Shown here: one piece after another, positions 34,064-47,218 of the stretch
How positions within the stretch are numbered: the stretch's first letter is position 1
How the letters are laid out: each line of letters starts with the position of its first letter
DNA from: Croceibacterium segetis
GTDB lineage: Bacteria > Pseudomonadota > Alphaproteobacteria > Sphingomonadales > Sphingomonadaceae
Direction: 5' to 3'
DNA: 64,000 nucleotides
Assembly: GCF_011320115.1 (NCBI RefSeq)
Contig: NZ_JAANOZ010000006.1
Span: forward strand, 1 to 64,000
The notes under the pieces: model-generated
Databases searched by the model: none
Told to the model about the DNA's origin: nothing
The model's input: the letters and a program-made list of their open reading frames with translations, nothing else
Position numbers and translations under genes: made by a program

Positions 34064-35485
34064 CTATTTGGTGTAGAGCTTGACCAGGTCCGTCAGGTAA
34101 TCGCGCCCGATGAACAGCGAGCGCGCCTCGATCCGTTCGTTGAGGCCGTGCACGCCATTGCCGTCGGGATCGCCCCACGAACCCGGCACGCCGTAAGTCG
34201 GGATGCCCACGGCCGACATGTACAGCCCGTCGGTGGCGCCGGTCGACATCGCCGGAATGACGGGGACGCCGGGGAAGTACTTGGCGCTCAGCTTCTCCAT
34301 CGGGCCGATCACCGCCGGATCGAGCGGCGGCGCCTTGGCGATCGGCTTGTCCTTGCGCGCCAGGTCAATCGTGATCTTCGGATCGGCGATCACCCGCTCC
34401 AACTCGGTCTTGATCTCACCCGGCGTGTGGCCGGGGAAGATGCGGCAATTGACGTTGGCCTCGACCCGCTGGGGCAGGGCGTTGACCGCGTGGCCGCCGC
34501 TGATCATCGTCCCGACGCAGGTTGTGCGCAGCATCGAATGGAACCACTTGTCGGTGTTGACGACCTTTTCGGCCTCGGCGTCGTTCGGGTTGGCGGCGAG
34601 CCGCGCCATCGCCGGGCCGAGCTCGTCCTTCCGCATCGCGCCGGCCTTGGCGAAGAACACACGAGTGGTGTCGTTGAACTCGGTCGGGAACTCGTGGTCG
34701 CGGATCTTGAGCAGCGCCTCGGCCATTTCGTACATCGCGTTGTCGCGCACCGGGCCCGAGCTGTGGCCGCCCGGGTTGGTCGAAACGAGCTTGTAGTCCT
34801 GGTAGAGCTTCTCGCCGACCTGGATCGACTGGTCGACGATCGTCCCCTTGCCGTCGGTGTCGCCGCCGCCGCCTTCGTTGAGCGCGAACGCAGCGTCGAT
34901 CAGCTCGCGGCGGTTGTTGGCGAGCCACTGCGCGCCGTTGAACGCGGTGTCGGTCTCCTCGCCGCAAGTCAGCGCCATCTTGATCGTCCGTGCGGGCCTG
35001 TATCCTTCGCGAGCGAAGCGGACGAGCATGTCGGCCCAGGTCGCGGCCATCGCCTTGTCGTCCGCCACGCCGCGGCCGTAGAGGTAGCCGCCTTCCTCGA
35101 TCAGCGTGTAGGGATCGCGCACCCAGTCTTCGCGCTTGGCCGCGACGACGTCGATGTGGGCGAGCAGCAGGATCGGCTTGAGGGTCTTCGAAGTGCCCGG
35201 ATAGACCGCCACCAGGCCGCCCTCCTTGGGATGGTCGGGCACGGTGAACACCGTCACGTTCTCGCCCGCAATTCCGGCGGCCCTTAGCCTCGCGGAGAGC
35301 TGATTGGCAGCTGTGGTGCAGTTGCCGGTCGTGATGCTCGTGTCGGTCTCGACCAGCTCCTGGTACAACTCGCGGAATTGCTGCTGATCGGGCCGCAGCG
35401 GGCCCATCGTGCCGGTCGGCACTTGTGCGGCGATGGGCGCGCTCGCGAGCGAAAGGGCGGCTAAGGCCCAGAACCTCTTTGTCAT
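34064..35485 (-). CDS. Exported M20-family metallopeptidase
   Basis: A 473-residue peptidase of the M20/M25/M40 family. Signal peptide 1-20 (APIAAQ); zinc ligands and catalytic residues in LLLAHIDVVAAKREDW, GVADDKAMAATW, TCGEETDTAF and HSSGPVRDNAMYE; the dimerisation lid follows. Substrate probably di- or tripeptides or N-acyl amino acids in the periplasm. Divergent from gyrB, with 95 bases between. Confidence 0.85.
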   Translation of the reverse strand: MTKRFWALAALSLASAPIAAQVPTGTMGPLRPDQQQFRELYQELVETDTSITTGNCTTAANQLSARLRAAGIAGENVTVFTVPDHPKEGGLVAVYPGTSKTLKPILLLAHIDVVAAKREDWVRDPYTLIEEGGYLYGRGVADDKAMAATWADMLVRFAREGYRPARTIKMALTCGEETDTAFNGAQWLANNRRELIDAAFALNEGGGGDTDGKGTIVDQSIQVGEKLYQDYKLVSTNPGGHSSGPVRDNAMYEMAEALLKIRDHEFPTEFNDTTRVFFAKAGAMRKDELGPAMARLAANPNDAEAEKVVNTDKWFHSMLRTTCVGTMISGGHAVNALPQRVEANVNCRIFPGHTPGEIKTELERVIADPKITIDLARKDKPIAKAPPLDPAVIGPMEKLSAKYFPGVPVIPAMSTGATDGLYMSAVGIPTYGVPGSWGDPDGNGVHGLNERIEARSLFIGRDYLTDLVKLYTK

Positions 35486-35517
35486 GAATTCCCCCCGGAT
35501 TGGATGCCTTGAGTTGA

Positions 35518-39437
<3,920 letters not shown>

Positions 39438-39513
39438 TGCCGATCCTCCCCCCGCGTGCGGTTTGACCGCATCGGGCGGAAAGGTCGGCGATCAGGTTCC
39501 GGTTGGCAAGCGC

Positions 39514-40488
39514 TTACTCCGCCGCTTCGGCCTCGTGCTTGGCGAACTCCAGCGTCGCCAGGAAACGCTCGGCATCGAGCGCCGCCATGCATCCCGTCCC
39601 GGCGGCGGTGACCGCCTGGCGGTAGATGTGGTCCGACACGTCGCCGCAGGCGAAGACTCCGGGAACATTGGTCTTGGGCGTGCCCGGCTCGACGATCAGG
39701 TAGCCGTTCGCGTCCATCTCGAGCTTGCCCTTGAACAGCTCGGTCGCCGGGGCGTGACCGATGGCGACGAACGCGCCCTCGCAGTCGAACTCGCTCTCCG
39801 CGCCGGTCAGGCTGTCGACCAGCTTGAGCCCGGTGAGCCCGCCGTCGAGCGGGTCGCCGAGGAATTCCTCGACCCGCTTGTTCCAGATCACGCTGATCTT
39901 CGGGTGGGCGAACAGCCGGTCCTGCAGGATCTTCTCGGCGCGCAGCTCGTCGCGGCGGTGGATCAGGGTCACGTCGTCGGAATGGTTGGTGAGGTAGAGC
40001 GCCTCCTCGACCGCAGTGTTGCCGCCGCCGATCACCGCGACCTTCTTGCCGCGGTAGAAGAACCCGTCGCACGTCGCGCAGGCGGAGACGCCCTTGCCTG
40101 AAAGCCGCTCCTCGCCCGGCGCGCCGAGCCACTTAGCCTGCGCCCCGGTGGCGATCACCAGCACGTCGCCGACGTATTCGTCGCCGCTGTCGCCCTTGGC
40201 GCGGAACGGCGTGCCGCCGGCGATGTCGACTTCCGTGATCGTATCCCACATCATCCGCGTGCCGACATGGACCGCCTGCGCCTCCATCTCCTGCATCAGC
40301 CATGGGCCCTGGATCACGTCGCGGAAGCCGGGATAGTTCTCGACGTCGGTGGTGATCGTCAGTTGCCCGCCCGGCTGCAAGCCCTGGACCACGATCGGCT
40401 GCATCCCGGCGCGCGCGCCGTAAATGGCGGCTGAGAGTCCGGCCGGGCCGGAGCCGATGATGAGCATGCGGGTGGTGTGGGTGGTCAT
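39514..40488 (-). CDS. trxB: Thioredoxin-disulfide reductase
   Basis: A 324-residue flavoprotein that uses NADPH to reduce thioredoxin. FAD motif GSGPAGLSAAIYGAR, redox-active SACATCDGFFY, NADPH-binding GGGNTAVEEALYL, and the final GDVSDHIYRQAVTAAGTGC. Length and motif order match bacterial low-Mr TrxR. Serves ribonucleotide reductase and peroxidases. Followed upstream by the barstar-like gene 18 bases away on the same strand. Confidence 0.95.
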   Translation of the reverse strand: MTTHTTRMLIIGSGPAGLSAAIYGARAGMQPIVVQGLQPGGQLTITTDVENYPGFRDVIQGPWLMQEMEAQAVHVGTRMMWDTITEVDIAGGTPFRAKGDSGDEYVGDVLVIATGAQAKWLGAPGEERLSGKGVSACATCDGFFYRGKKVAVIGGGNTAVEEALYLTNHSDDVTLIHRRDELRAEKILQDRLFAHPKISVIWNKRVEEFLGDPLDGGLTGLKLVDSLTGAESEFDCEGAFVAIGHAPATELFKGKLEMDANGYLIVEPGTPKTNVPGVFACGDVSDHIYRQAVTAAGTGCMAALDAERFLATLEFAKHEAEAAE

Positions 40489-40506
40489 GGGGCCTCGGGA
40501 GAATCG

Positions 40507-40872
40507 TTACCCGCTAGGTAAGGTTGACCCGGAACAAGGGCAAGCGAGGGTCCAAAGTCCTCCCCGACTTGGGCCGATGCGCGGCCACGCTTCCATCTCA
40601 AAGCGGAATGACGATCCCAATTTGTCCTCGGCATCGCGAAAGACGGATACAATTCGATCGAAGCGATCTCCTAAGGCAGCGCGACATGCATTTTCATTGA
40701 GCCAATGTACCTCAACCGGTTGGGGAAGAATCGCTGTCACTACATCCCACAAAGCGTCGAGATTGCGACCGTAACCTTCAAAGCCCGCTGCGCGAGCCGA
40801 ACCCTCGATCAAGTCGTGAAAATCGGCTTCACTGCGGATAAATCTTCCGTCCAAGATGACGTTAGTTGTCAC
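40507..40872 (-). CDS. Barstar-like inhibitor
   Basis: A 121-residue protein with the barstar fold pattern: [19 protein letters not shown], then [15 protein letters not shown] and [18 protein letters not shown]. Barstar blocks barnase-type ribonucleases; no barnase-type gene is visible nearby. It starts with a GTG at 40872 overlapping the mccB stop (GTGA), which implies translational coupling to a carboxylase gene. The C-terminus is unusually rich in Pro/Gly/Cys and may not be conserved. Confidence 0.7.
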   Translation of the reverse strand: MTTNVILDGRFIRSEADFHDLIEGSARAAGFEGYGRNLDALWDVVTAILPQPVEVHWLNENACRAALGDRFDRIVSVFRDAEDKLGSSFRFEMEAWPRIGPSRGGLWTLACPCSGSTLPSG

Positions 40873-42470
40873 ATCCGGAACACCCCAAACCTCACCTGCT
40901 CCGGTATCGGCGCCTCCAAGCACACGCCCAGCGCCAGCCCCAGCACGTCGCGCGTCTGCACCGGGTCGATCACGCCGTCGTCCCACAGGCGGGCGGTGGC
41001 GTAGTAGGGGTTGCCTTCGCGTTCGTAAGTCTCGCGGATCGGGGCCTTGAAGACTTCGGCCTCGCGCTCGTCCCACTTGTCGGCGTCGCGGTGGACGGTC
41101 GCCAGCACGCTCGCCGCCTGCTCGCCGCCCATCACGCTGATGCGGGCATTCGGCCAGGTGAACAGGAAGCGCGGGGAATAGGCGCGGCCGCACATGCCGT
41201 AGTTGCCGGCGCCGAAGCTGCCACCAATGACCACGGTGATCTTCGGCACTTGCGCGGTGGCGACCGCGGTCACCAGCTTGGCGCCGTGCTTGGCGATGCC
41301 CTCGGCCTCGTATCGGCCGCCGACCATGAACCCCGAGATGTTCTGCAGGAACAGCAGCGGGATGCCGCGCTGGCAGGCGAGTTCGATGAAATGCGCGCCC
41401 TTCAGCGCGCTTTCGGAAAACAGCACGCCGTTGTTGGCAAGGATCGCCACGGGCATGCCCCAGATATGCGCGAAGCCGCAGACCAGCGTGGAGCCGTAAA
41501 GCGCCTTGAACTCGTGGAACTCGCTGCCGTCGACCAGTCGGGCGATGACCTCGTGGACATCGTAGGGGGCGCGGACGTCCTCGGGGACGATGGCGTAGAG
41601 GTCCTCGGCGTCGAACTTCGGCGGGCGCGGGTCCTTGAGGTCGAGCGTGGCGCCTTCGTTCGCACCGAGATGGCTGACGATGTCGCGCAGGATTGTCAGC
41701 GCATGCTCGTCGTTCTCGGCGAGGTGGTCGACCACGCCCGATTTCCTCGCGTGCAGGTCGCCGCCGCCCAAATCCTCGGCGCTGATCTCCTCGCCCGTGG
41801 CGGCTTTCACCAGCGGCGGGCCGGCGAGGAAGATCGTGCCCTGATCGCGCACGATCACGCTCTCGTCGCTCATCGCCGGGACATAAGCGCCGCCGGCGGT
41901 GCACGAGCCCATCACGCAGGCGATCTGCGGGATGCGCGCCGCGCTCATCTGCGCCTGGTTGTAGAAGATCCGCCCGAAGTGATCGCGGTCGGGAAAGACC
42001 TCGGCCTGGTGGGGCAGGTTGGCCCCGCCGCTGTCGACCAGGTACAGGCACGGCAAGCGGTTCTCGCGGGCGATCTCCTGCGCCCGCAAGTGCTTCTTGA
42101 CCGTCAGCGGGTAGTAGGTGCCGCCCTTCACCGTCGCGTCGTTGGCGACGATCATGCACTGCCGGCCCGAGACGCGCCCCACCCCCGCGATCATCCCCGC
42201 GCCGGGAATGTCGTCGTCATAGACGCCGTTGGCGGCGAGCTGGCCGATTTCGAGAAACGGCGAGCCCGGATCGAGCAGCCGCTCGACCCGCTCGCGCGGG
42301 AGCAGCTTGCCGCGCTCGGTGTGGCGCTCACGGCTTTTCTCCGGCCCGCCGAGCGCCGCGGCGGCGACCTTGGCGCGCAGGTCTTCCGCCAGCGCACGGT
42401 TGTGCGCCGCGCGGGCTTTCGCCTCGGCGCTTTCGAGATCGAGCTTGCTGGTTAGCGTTGGCGCCGTCAT
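40869..42470 (-). CDS. mccB: Methylcrotonoyl-CoA carboxylase carboxyltransferase subunit
   Basis: A 533-residue carboxyltransferase. Signature stretches: [72 protein letters not shown] and [12 protein letters not shown]. These fit the MCC beta subunit better than propionyl-CoA carboxylase. It transfers CO2 from biotin to 3-methylcrotonyl-CoA in leucine breakdown, with the biotin-carrying alpha subunit (not in the window). Start ATG 42470. Isovaleryl-CoA dehydrogenase, the step before, is 3.4 kb upstream. Confidence 0.92.
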   Translation of the reverse strand: MTAPTLTSKLDLESAEAKARAAHNRALAEDLRAKVAAAALGGPEKSRERHTERGKLLPRERVERLLDPGSPFLEIGQLAANGVYDDDIPGAGMIAGVGRVSGRQCMIVANDATVKGGTYYPLTVKKHLRAQEIARENRLPCLYLVDSGGANLPHQAEVFPDRDHFGRIFYNQAQMSAARIPQIACVMGSCTAGGAYVPAMSDESVIVRDQGTIFLAGPPLVKAATGEEISAEDLGGGDLHARKSGVVDHLAENDEHALTILRDIVSHLGANEGATLDLKDPRPPKFDAEDLYAIVPEDVRAPYDVHEVIARLVDGSEFHEFKALYGSTLVCGFAHIWGMPVAILANNGVLFSESALKGAHFIELACQRGIPLLFLQNISGFMVGGRYEAEGIAKHGAKLVTAVATAQVPKITVVIGGSFGAGNYGMCGRAYSPRFLFTWPNARISVMGGEQAASVLATVHRDADKWDEREAEVFKAPIRETYEREGNPYYATARLWDDGVIDPVQTRDVLGLALGVCLEAPIPEQVRFGVFRM

Positions 42471-42532
42471 TCTTTGCCGGTCGTAGCGGCGAAGCCGCAC
42501 CGCGCCAAGCGGGCGATAAGGGGGAGGACTCG

Positions 42533-43282
42533 ATGCGCGTGCTTTTGACTGCCGTGTTCGGGCTGGCTCTGTCGGCGTTCGCCTTCCCGGCTGCTGCCGA
42601 CGTGGCGGGACGCTACGAAACCAAGGACAAGAACGCGTTCTTCACGATGGAAATGACCATCGAGACGAACGATGCGGGTGACGTGCGCATGCAAATGGCG
42701 GGGCAAGCGAACTACTTTCTGTTGAAGTCAGGCGTCGTCTACACGGTGGGCCGGGGTGAAGCCGGCCCGGTCGTCGAGCGCGTGGCCGACATGTTGGCCG
42801 TCCAGGCCGACACGCTGCGTCGAATCGGCCTATCTGACCGACTGGCAGATGCCGCAGGCAAAGCACCGCAAACGGAATTCGCTAAAATCGGCCCCGAGAG
42901 CGTCGGCCCATGGAAGGGCACCGCCTTCGGCTTCAAGTCAGACACCGGCAAGCCCGGCCCTTATGCTGCATTCGTGATGAGCGATGACCCCCGCATAGCG
43001 CCGTTGGGGAAAGGGATCGCCGCCATGAACGCCGACATGATGGGCGCCATGGGAAACATGTTCCCCGGATTCGGGCAGTTCGGTCAGGATTTCCTGCGAT
43101 TCCTGGCGACTGGCACCCCGATAAGGATGATCAACGTCGAGTTGACCGATGTCTCGTGTGATCGGATTGATCCCGAACGCTTTGCCCTTCCCGCCGCGCC
43201 GCTGGCGCTCGAACAATTGAAGGCACAAGCTCAGCCCTTCCCCGAGCCGCCCACCCTGCCGCCCCGCACAAGCAGTGAATAA
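42533..43282 (+). CDS. Exported protein of unknown function
   Basis: A 249-residue secreted protein: signal peptide 1-21 (FPAAA), then alternating strand/helix sequence ([38 protein letters not shown]) and a methionine-rich segment ([15 protein letters not shown]) followed by [16 protein letters not shown] and a proline-rich tail. Ribosome site GGGGGAGG precedes ATG 42533. No recognised domain. Divergent from mccB by 62 bases. Confidence 0.65.
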   Translation: MRVLLTAVFGLALSAFAFPAAADVAGRYETKDKNAFFTMEMTIETNDAGDVRMQMAGQANYFLLKSGVVYTVGRGEAGPVVERVADMLAVQADTLRRIGLSDRLADAAGKAPQTEFAKIGPESVGPWKGTAFGFKSDTGKPGPYAAFVMSDDPRIAPLGKGIAAMNADMMGAMGNMFPGFGQFGQDFLRFLATGTPIRMINVELTDVSCDRIDPERFALPAAPLALEQLKAQAQPFPEPPTLPPRTSSE

Positions 43283-43356
43283 GGGCTGTTTGCGTCGGAC
43301 TCCCACACGCCTGACGAATTTGCTACGTTGCCCACACGAAGCACAGGGAGGCACGC

Positions 43357-43989
43357 ATGACCTACTGGATGCTCAAGGGCCGCGAGATGGCCAACTGTAA
43401 CTGCGAATACGGCTGCAACTGCCAGTTCGGCGGCTTGCCCGACAAGGGCGGGTGCCAGGCGGTGTTCGCGATGGACATCGAGCAAGGCTATCACGGCGAG
43501 ACCGACCTCTCGGGGCTGAAGATCGCCGGGGCGTTCCGCTGGCCGGGACCGATCCACGAAGGGCATGGCGAAGCCGCCGCGTTCGTCGACGAACGGGCGA
43601 CCGAGGAGCAGCGCAAGGCCCTGCTGACGATCATGACGGGGGGCGACACCGATCCCTTCGCCACGGTGTTCGCGGTCTTCTCGGCGATGGTCGAGACCTT
43701 CCACGAGCCGCAGTTCGTGCCGATCGAGTTCGACGTCGACGTCGAGGAGCGCACGGGCCGGCTGCGGATCGACGGCAAGGTCGAGATGGACGGCGTGCCA
43801 ATCAAGAGCATTGTCAGCGGCGAGCCCATCCGGGCGCAGATTCGGCTGGAGGGCGGGTTCGAATACGAAGTGGCCGAAGTGGGCTCGGGCGTCAGCCGGT
43901 CGATCTCGCCCGTACCGTTTGCCCACAACGACAGTTACGCCCAGTTCGCCCATCTGCACCTCGACAGTCACGGGATCGTCCAGGCCTGA
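43357..43989 (+). CDS. DUF1326 protein
   Basis: A 210-residue protein of the DUF1326 family. The N-terminal ANCNCEYGCNCQFGG carries a dense cysteine cluster; a conserved KIAGAFRWPGPIHEGHG and PFATVFAVFSAMVETFHEP follow. Family members are usually encoded beside DUF2182, as here, and the Cys cluster suggests metal (copper or zinc) binding or delivery; this is inference. Its stop and the DUF2182 ATG overlap (TGATG). Confidence 0.85.
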   Translation: MTYWMLKGREMANCNCEYGCNCQFGGLPDKGGCQAVFAMDIEQGYHGETDLSGLKIAGAFRWPGPIHEGHGEAAAFVDERATEEQRKALLTIMTGGDTDPFATVFAVFSAMVETFHEPQFVPIEFDVDVEERTGRLRIDGKVEMDGVPIKSIVSGEPIRAQIRLEGGFEYEVAEVGSGVSRSISPVPFAHNDSYAQFAHLHLDSHGIVQA

Positions 43990-44816
43990 TGGCGGCGCCG
44001 ATCGAGGCTACGCTGCGCCGCCAGCGAAGCCTCACCATCGCTGCTCTCGCAGTATTGACGCTGCTCGCGTGGGGGTGGCTGTTCGCCGGAGCCGGAATGG
44101 GCATGGGCGCACAGGCGTGGCTTCCGTTCGCGCCCCGTGCGCCGGGACCCGACGCGATGACCGGAATGGAGGGCATGGCGGGCGTTGCGACGTCCGAACC
44201 TGCCGGCTGGGGCGCCGGACAGCTGCTCATCGCGGTATCGATGTGGTGGGTGATGATGGTGGCGATGATGCTGCCCGCCGCCGCGCCAGTGATCCTGCTT
44301 TATGCCCGGGCAGCACCGGCACAGGCGGTCGCGGTACGTCCGGCGCCGGGGCATTTCCTCGCCGGTTATCTCGCCGTCTGGGGGTTGTTCTCTCTGGCGG
44401 CGGCGGGCTTGCAGGACGCCCTGCAGCGCTCGGGCGTGATCGCGCCGATGACGATGGACGCAACGGCGAAGTGGCTCGCGGCGGCGCTTCTCGCCGGTGC
44501 CGGGCTCTATCAATTGAGCCCGCTCAAGGAAGCCTGCCTCTCGCATTGCCGAAGCCCGGCGGCGTTTCTCTCGCGTCATTTCCGCCCCGGGCGCCTCGGC
44601 GCCTTGCGCATGGGCGGGATCCATGGCGCCTGGTGCCTCGGCTGCTGCTGGCTGCTGATGGCGCTGCTGTTCGTCGGCGGGGTGATGAATCTCGCGTGGA
44701 TCGCGCTGCTCAGCCTGCTCGTCGCCGGCGAGAAGCTGCTGCCGGGCGGCCGCCGCCTGGGGCAGGCGGCCGGCCTGGGCTTTATCGCCTGGGGCGCGTG
44801 GGTGGCCTTCGCCTGA
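43989..44816 (+). CDS. DUF2182 membrane protein
   Basis: A 275-residue polytopic membrane protein of the DUF2182 family. WWVMMVAMMLPAAAPVILLY and GIHGAWCLGCCWLLMALLFV are family motifs; the Met-rich and Cys-rich helices suggest metal handling. Coupled to DUF1326 by a one-base overlap. The pair often accompanies copper or respiratory genes elsewhere, but nothing in this window confirms a role. Confidence 0.85.
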   Translation: MAAPIEATLRRQRSLTIAALAVLTLLAWGWLFAGAGMGMGAQAWLPFAPRAPGPDAMTGMEGMAGVATSEPAGWGAGQLLIAVSMWWVMMVAMMLPAAAPVILLYARAAPAQAVAVRPAPGHFLAGYLAVWGLFSLAAAGLQDALQRSGVIAPMTMDATAKWLAAALLAGAGLYQLSPLKEACLSHCRSPAAFLSRHFRPGRLGALRMGGIHGAWCLGCCWLLMALLFVGGVMNLAWIALLSLLVAGEKLLPGGRRLGQAAGLGFIAWGAWVAFA

Positions 44817-44819
44817 GCG

Positions 44820-45887
44820 CTACTTCTTCGCCAGGTGCTGGGCGAAGAACGGCAGCACGACCTGGTCGAAGCGCTGGGCGATCTTGTCGACGTGGGTGCC
44901 TTCGTACGTCGCCCACTGGTTGGCGATCCCCTGCTTGTCGAGCATCTCGTGGATCGCCGTGTCGTCCTTGATCAACCCGTCCTTGGTGCCGACGTCGGAG
45001 CCGATCGCGTCGTAGCTTCTCAGTGCCCACACGTGGCTCGGGATCATCGCCAGCGGCGAGTTGTTGGCCCATTCGGCGATCACCAGCGGATCGACCGTCG
45101 GCTTGCCGTCCTTGTCCTTGGTCAGCGGGAAGTCGGCGAAGTAGGGCGGGTTCTTGGGATTGGGCGACCAGGCGACCATCGAGGCGAGGCCGGCGCGCAT
45201 GCCGAAGCCTGCCTTGTCGACGTCGGCTATCGGCACGGCGGCCATCTTGGTGGCGGAATCGACCGTCTCGGTGCGCGGCAAGCCGCAGCAGGCGCTCTGG
45301 GCATAGAGGCCGCCGAACACGCCCGGGTGGGTCATGCCGATCGTCCACACGCCGTAGCCGCCCATCGAATGCCCGGCCAGCCCGCGGCCCTTGCGCGTGG
45401 CGATCGTGCGGTAGTGGCTGTCGATGTACTTGACGAGGTCGTCGGCGACGAACCGCTGAAAGTCGCCGGTGGTGACCGAGCTCGAATACATGCTGCCGCC
45501 CATCTTGGTCAGCGTATCCGGCACCACCACGATGAACTCGCGCCCGGCCATCGCATTATGCGCAACGGCCTCGGGGACGTGCATGAAGTTGTAGAAGTTC
45601 CTCCCGTCGATCGCGAACCCATGCAGGTAATAGACCACCGGGTAACGGCGCTTGGGGTTCTTGGCATAGCTCGCCGGGAGCACGACCATGGCGTTGCGGT
45701 CGGCGCTGTCGCCTTCGAGATTGCCTTCGAGCGCCTTGCTGTGAACGGTGACCGAATCGACCTTGATCCCGGCCGGGACCGGCGGCGGCGGCGCGGTGAT
45801 GTTCCCACCCGGCAATGGCTGGGCCGAGGCCGGAACCGCGACAAATGCCAACAGCCCCGCGGCGCCGGCGAGCAATCCCTTGAGCAT
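44820..45887 (-). CDS. Exported esterase D-like hydrolase
   Basis: A 355-residue secreted alpha/beta hydrolase: signal peptide 1-22 (VPASA), VVYYLHGFAIDGRNFYN oxyanion strand, GRGLAGHSMGGYGVWTIG nucleophile elbow, and GTHVDKIAQRFDQ toward the C-terminus with the catalytic His. The fold is the S-formylglutathione hydrolase/esterase D (antigen 85-like) type. Substrate not known. Convergent with the DUF2182 gene, three bases apart; 28 bases upstream is the isovaleryl-CoA dehydrogenase stop. Confidence 0.82.
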   Translation of the reverse strand: MLKGLLAGAAGLLAFVAVPASAQPLPGGNITAPPPPVPAGIKVDSVTVHSKALEGNLEGDSADRNAMVVLPASYAKNPKRRYPVVYYLHGFAIDGRNFYNFMHVPEAVAHNAMAGREFIVVVPDTLTKMGGSMYSSSVTTGDFQRFVADDLVKYIDSHYRTIATRKGRGLAGHSMGGYGVWTIGMTHPGVFGGLYAQSACCGLPRTETVDSATKMAAVPIADVDKAGFGMRAGLASMVAWSPNPKNPPYFADFPLTKDKDGKPTVDPLVIAEWANNSPLAMIPSHVWALRSYDAIGSDVGTKDGLIKDDTAIHEMLDKQGIANQWATYEGTHVDKIAQRFDQVVLPFFAQHLAKK

Positions 45888-45915
45888 GTGACCCTCTCTC
45901 CCTTTATCGTGTCGA

Positions 45916-47076
45916 TCAGACGCCGATCAGCTCTCTTCCGATCAGCATGCGCCTAATCTCATTGGTCCCGGCGCCGATGTCGAGCAATTTTGCATCCCGC
46001 AAATAGCGCTCGACCGGCCAGTCGGTGGTGTAGCCCGCGCCGCCGAGCGCCTGCACCGCTTCGCCTGCGACGCGAAAGGCGTTCTCGCTGGCCAGCAGGA
46101 TCGCCCCGGCGGCGTCGAAGCGCGTCGTCTTGCCGGCGCTGCACGCCTTCGCCACGGCGTAAGTGTAGGCCCGCGCCGATTGCAGCGCGACGTACATGTC
46201 GGCGACCTTGGCCTGCATCAGCTGGAACGCGCCGATCGGCTTGCCGAACTGGGTCCGCTCGCGGACGTAAGGGATGACCGTGTCGAGGCACGCCTGCATG
46301 ATCCCGAGCTGGACCCCGGCGAGAACCGCCCGCTCGTAGTCGAGTCCGCTCATCAGCACTTTCGTGCCCTGCCCCACCGCGCCGAGCACGTTGTCCTCGG
46401 GAACCGCGCAATCCTCGAACACCAGCTCGCTCGTCGGGCTGCCCCGCATGCCGAGCTTGCCGATCTTCTGGCCCGGTGCGAAGCCCTCGAAACCGTTCTC
46501 GATGATGAACGCCGTGATGCCCTTGCTGCCGGCCGCGGGATCCGTCTTGGCATAGACCACCAGCACTTCGGCCTGATGGCCGTTGGTGATCCAGAACTTG
46601 GTGCCGTTGAGCACGAAGCCGCCCTGCACCGCGTCGGCCTTGAGCTTCATCGAGACGACGTCGGAGCCTGCACCGGGCTCGCTCATCGCCAGTGCGCCGA
46701 CATGTTCGCCGCTGATGAGCTTTGGCAGGTACTTGGCCTTCTGCTCGGCGGTGCCCCAGCGGGCGATCTGGTTGATGCACAAGTTTGAATGCGCGCCGTA
46801 GCTGAGGCCGACCGAGGCGCTCGCCCGGCTCACCTCCTCGATCGCGATCGCGTGCTCGAGGTAGCCGAGGCCAAGCCCGCCGTCGGCTTCCGCCACGGTG
46901 ATCCCGTGCAGGCCGAGCTCACCCATCTCGCTCCACAGCTCGCGCGGGAAGCGGTCCTCGCGGTCGACCGCTTCGGCGAGCGGGGCGATGCGCTCGTCGG
47001 CGAAGCGGGCGACGGTGTCGCGGATCATCTCGGCTTCGTCGGACAGGCCGAAGTCGAATTCTGGAGTGGCGCGCAT
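45916..47076 (-). CDS. ivd: Isovaleryl-CoA dehydrogenase
   Basis: A 386-residue acyl-CoA dehydrogenase, 3rd step of leucine degradation, oxidising isovaleryl-CoA to methylcrotonyl-CoA. [10 protein letters not shown] is the FAD/substrate motif; the catalytic Glu sits in LDYERAVL (Glu248), the position used by isovaleryl-CoA dehydrogenases rather than by medium/short chain enzymes; [14 protein letters not shown] ends the protein. It feeds the MCC subunit encoded at 40869. ATG 47076 follows GAGAGGAACC. Confidence 0.92.
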   Translation of the reverse strand: MRATPEFDFGLSDEAEMIRDTVARFADERIAPLAEAVDREDRFPRELWSEMGELGLHGITVAEADGGLGLGYLEHAIAIEEVSRASASVGLSYGAHSNLCINQIARWGTAEQKAKYLPKLISGEHVGALAMSEPGAGSDVVSMKLKADAVQGGFVLNGTKFWITNGHQAEVLVVYAKTDPAAGSKGITAFIIENGFEGFAPGQKIGKLGMRGSPTSELVFEDCAVPEDNVLGAVGQGTKVLMSGLDYERAVLAGVQLGIMQACLDTVIPYVRERTQFGKPIGAFQLMQAKVADMYVALQSARAYTYAVAKACSAGKTTRFDAAGAILLASENAFRVAGEAVQALGGAGYTTDWPVERYLRDAKLLDIGAGTNEIRRMLIGRELIGV

Positions 47077-47218
47077 TTGGGTTCCTCTCGCTGGGCCGCC
47101 TTAGCAAGACCCTTTGCGGCCGCAAACCGGTTACAGATGCAATTGCCTACCCGCACCCGCTCCACATAAGTTGTTTTGTGGGACTTGGTTTGGGGCTACT
47201 GCCGAGCCGACGGGTTAC

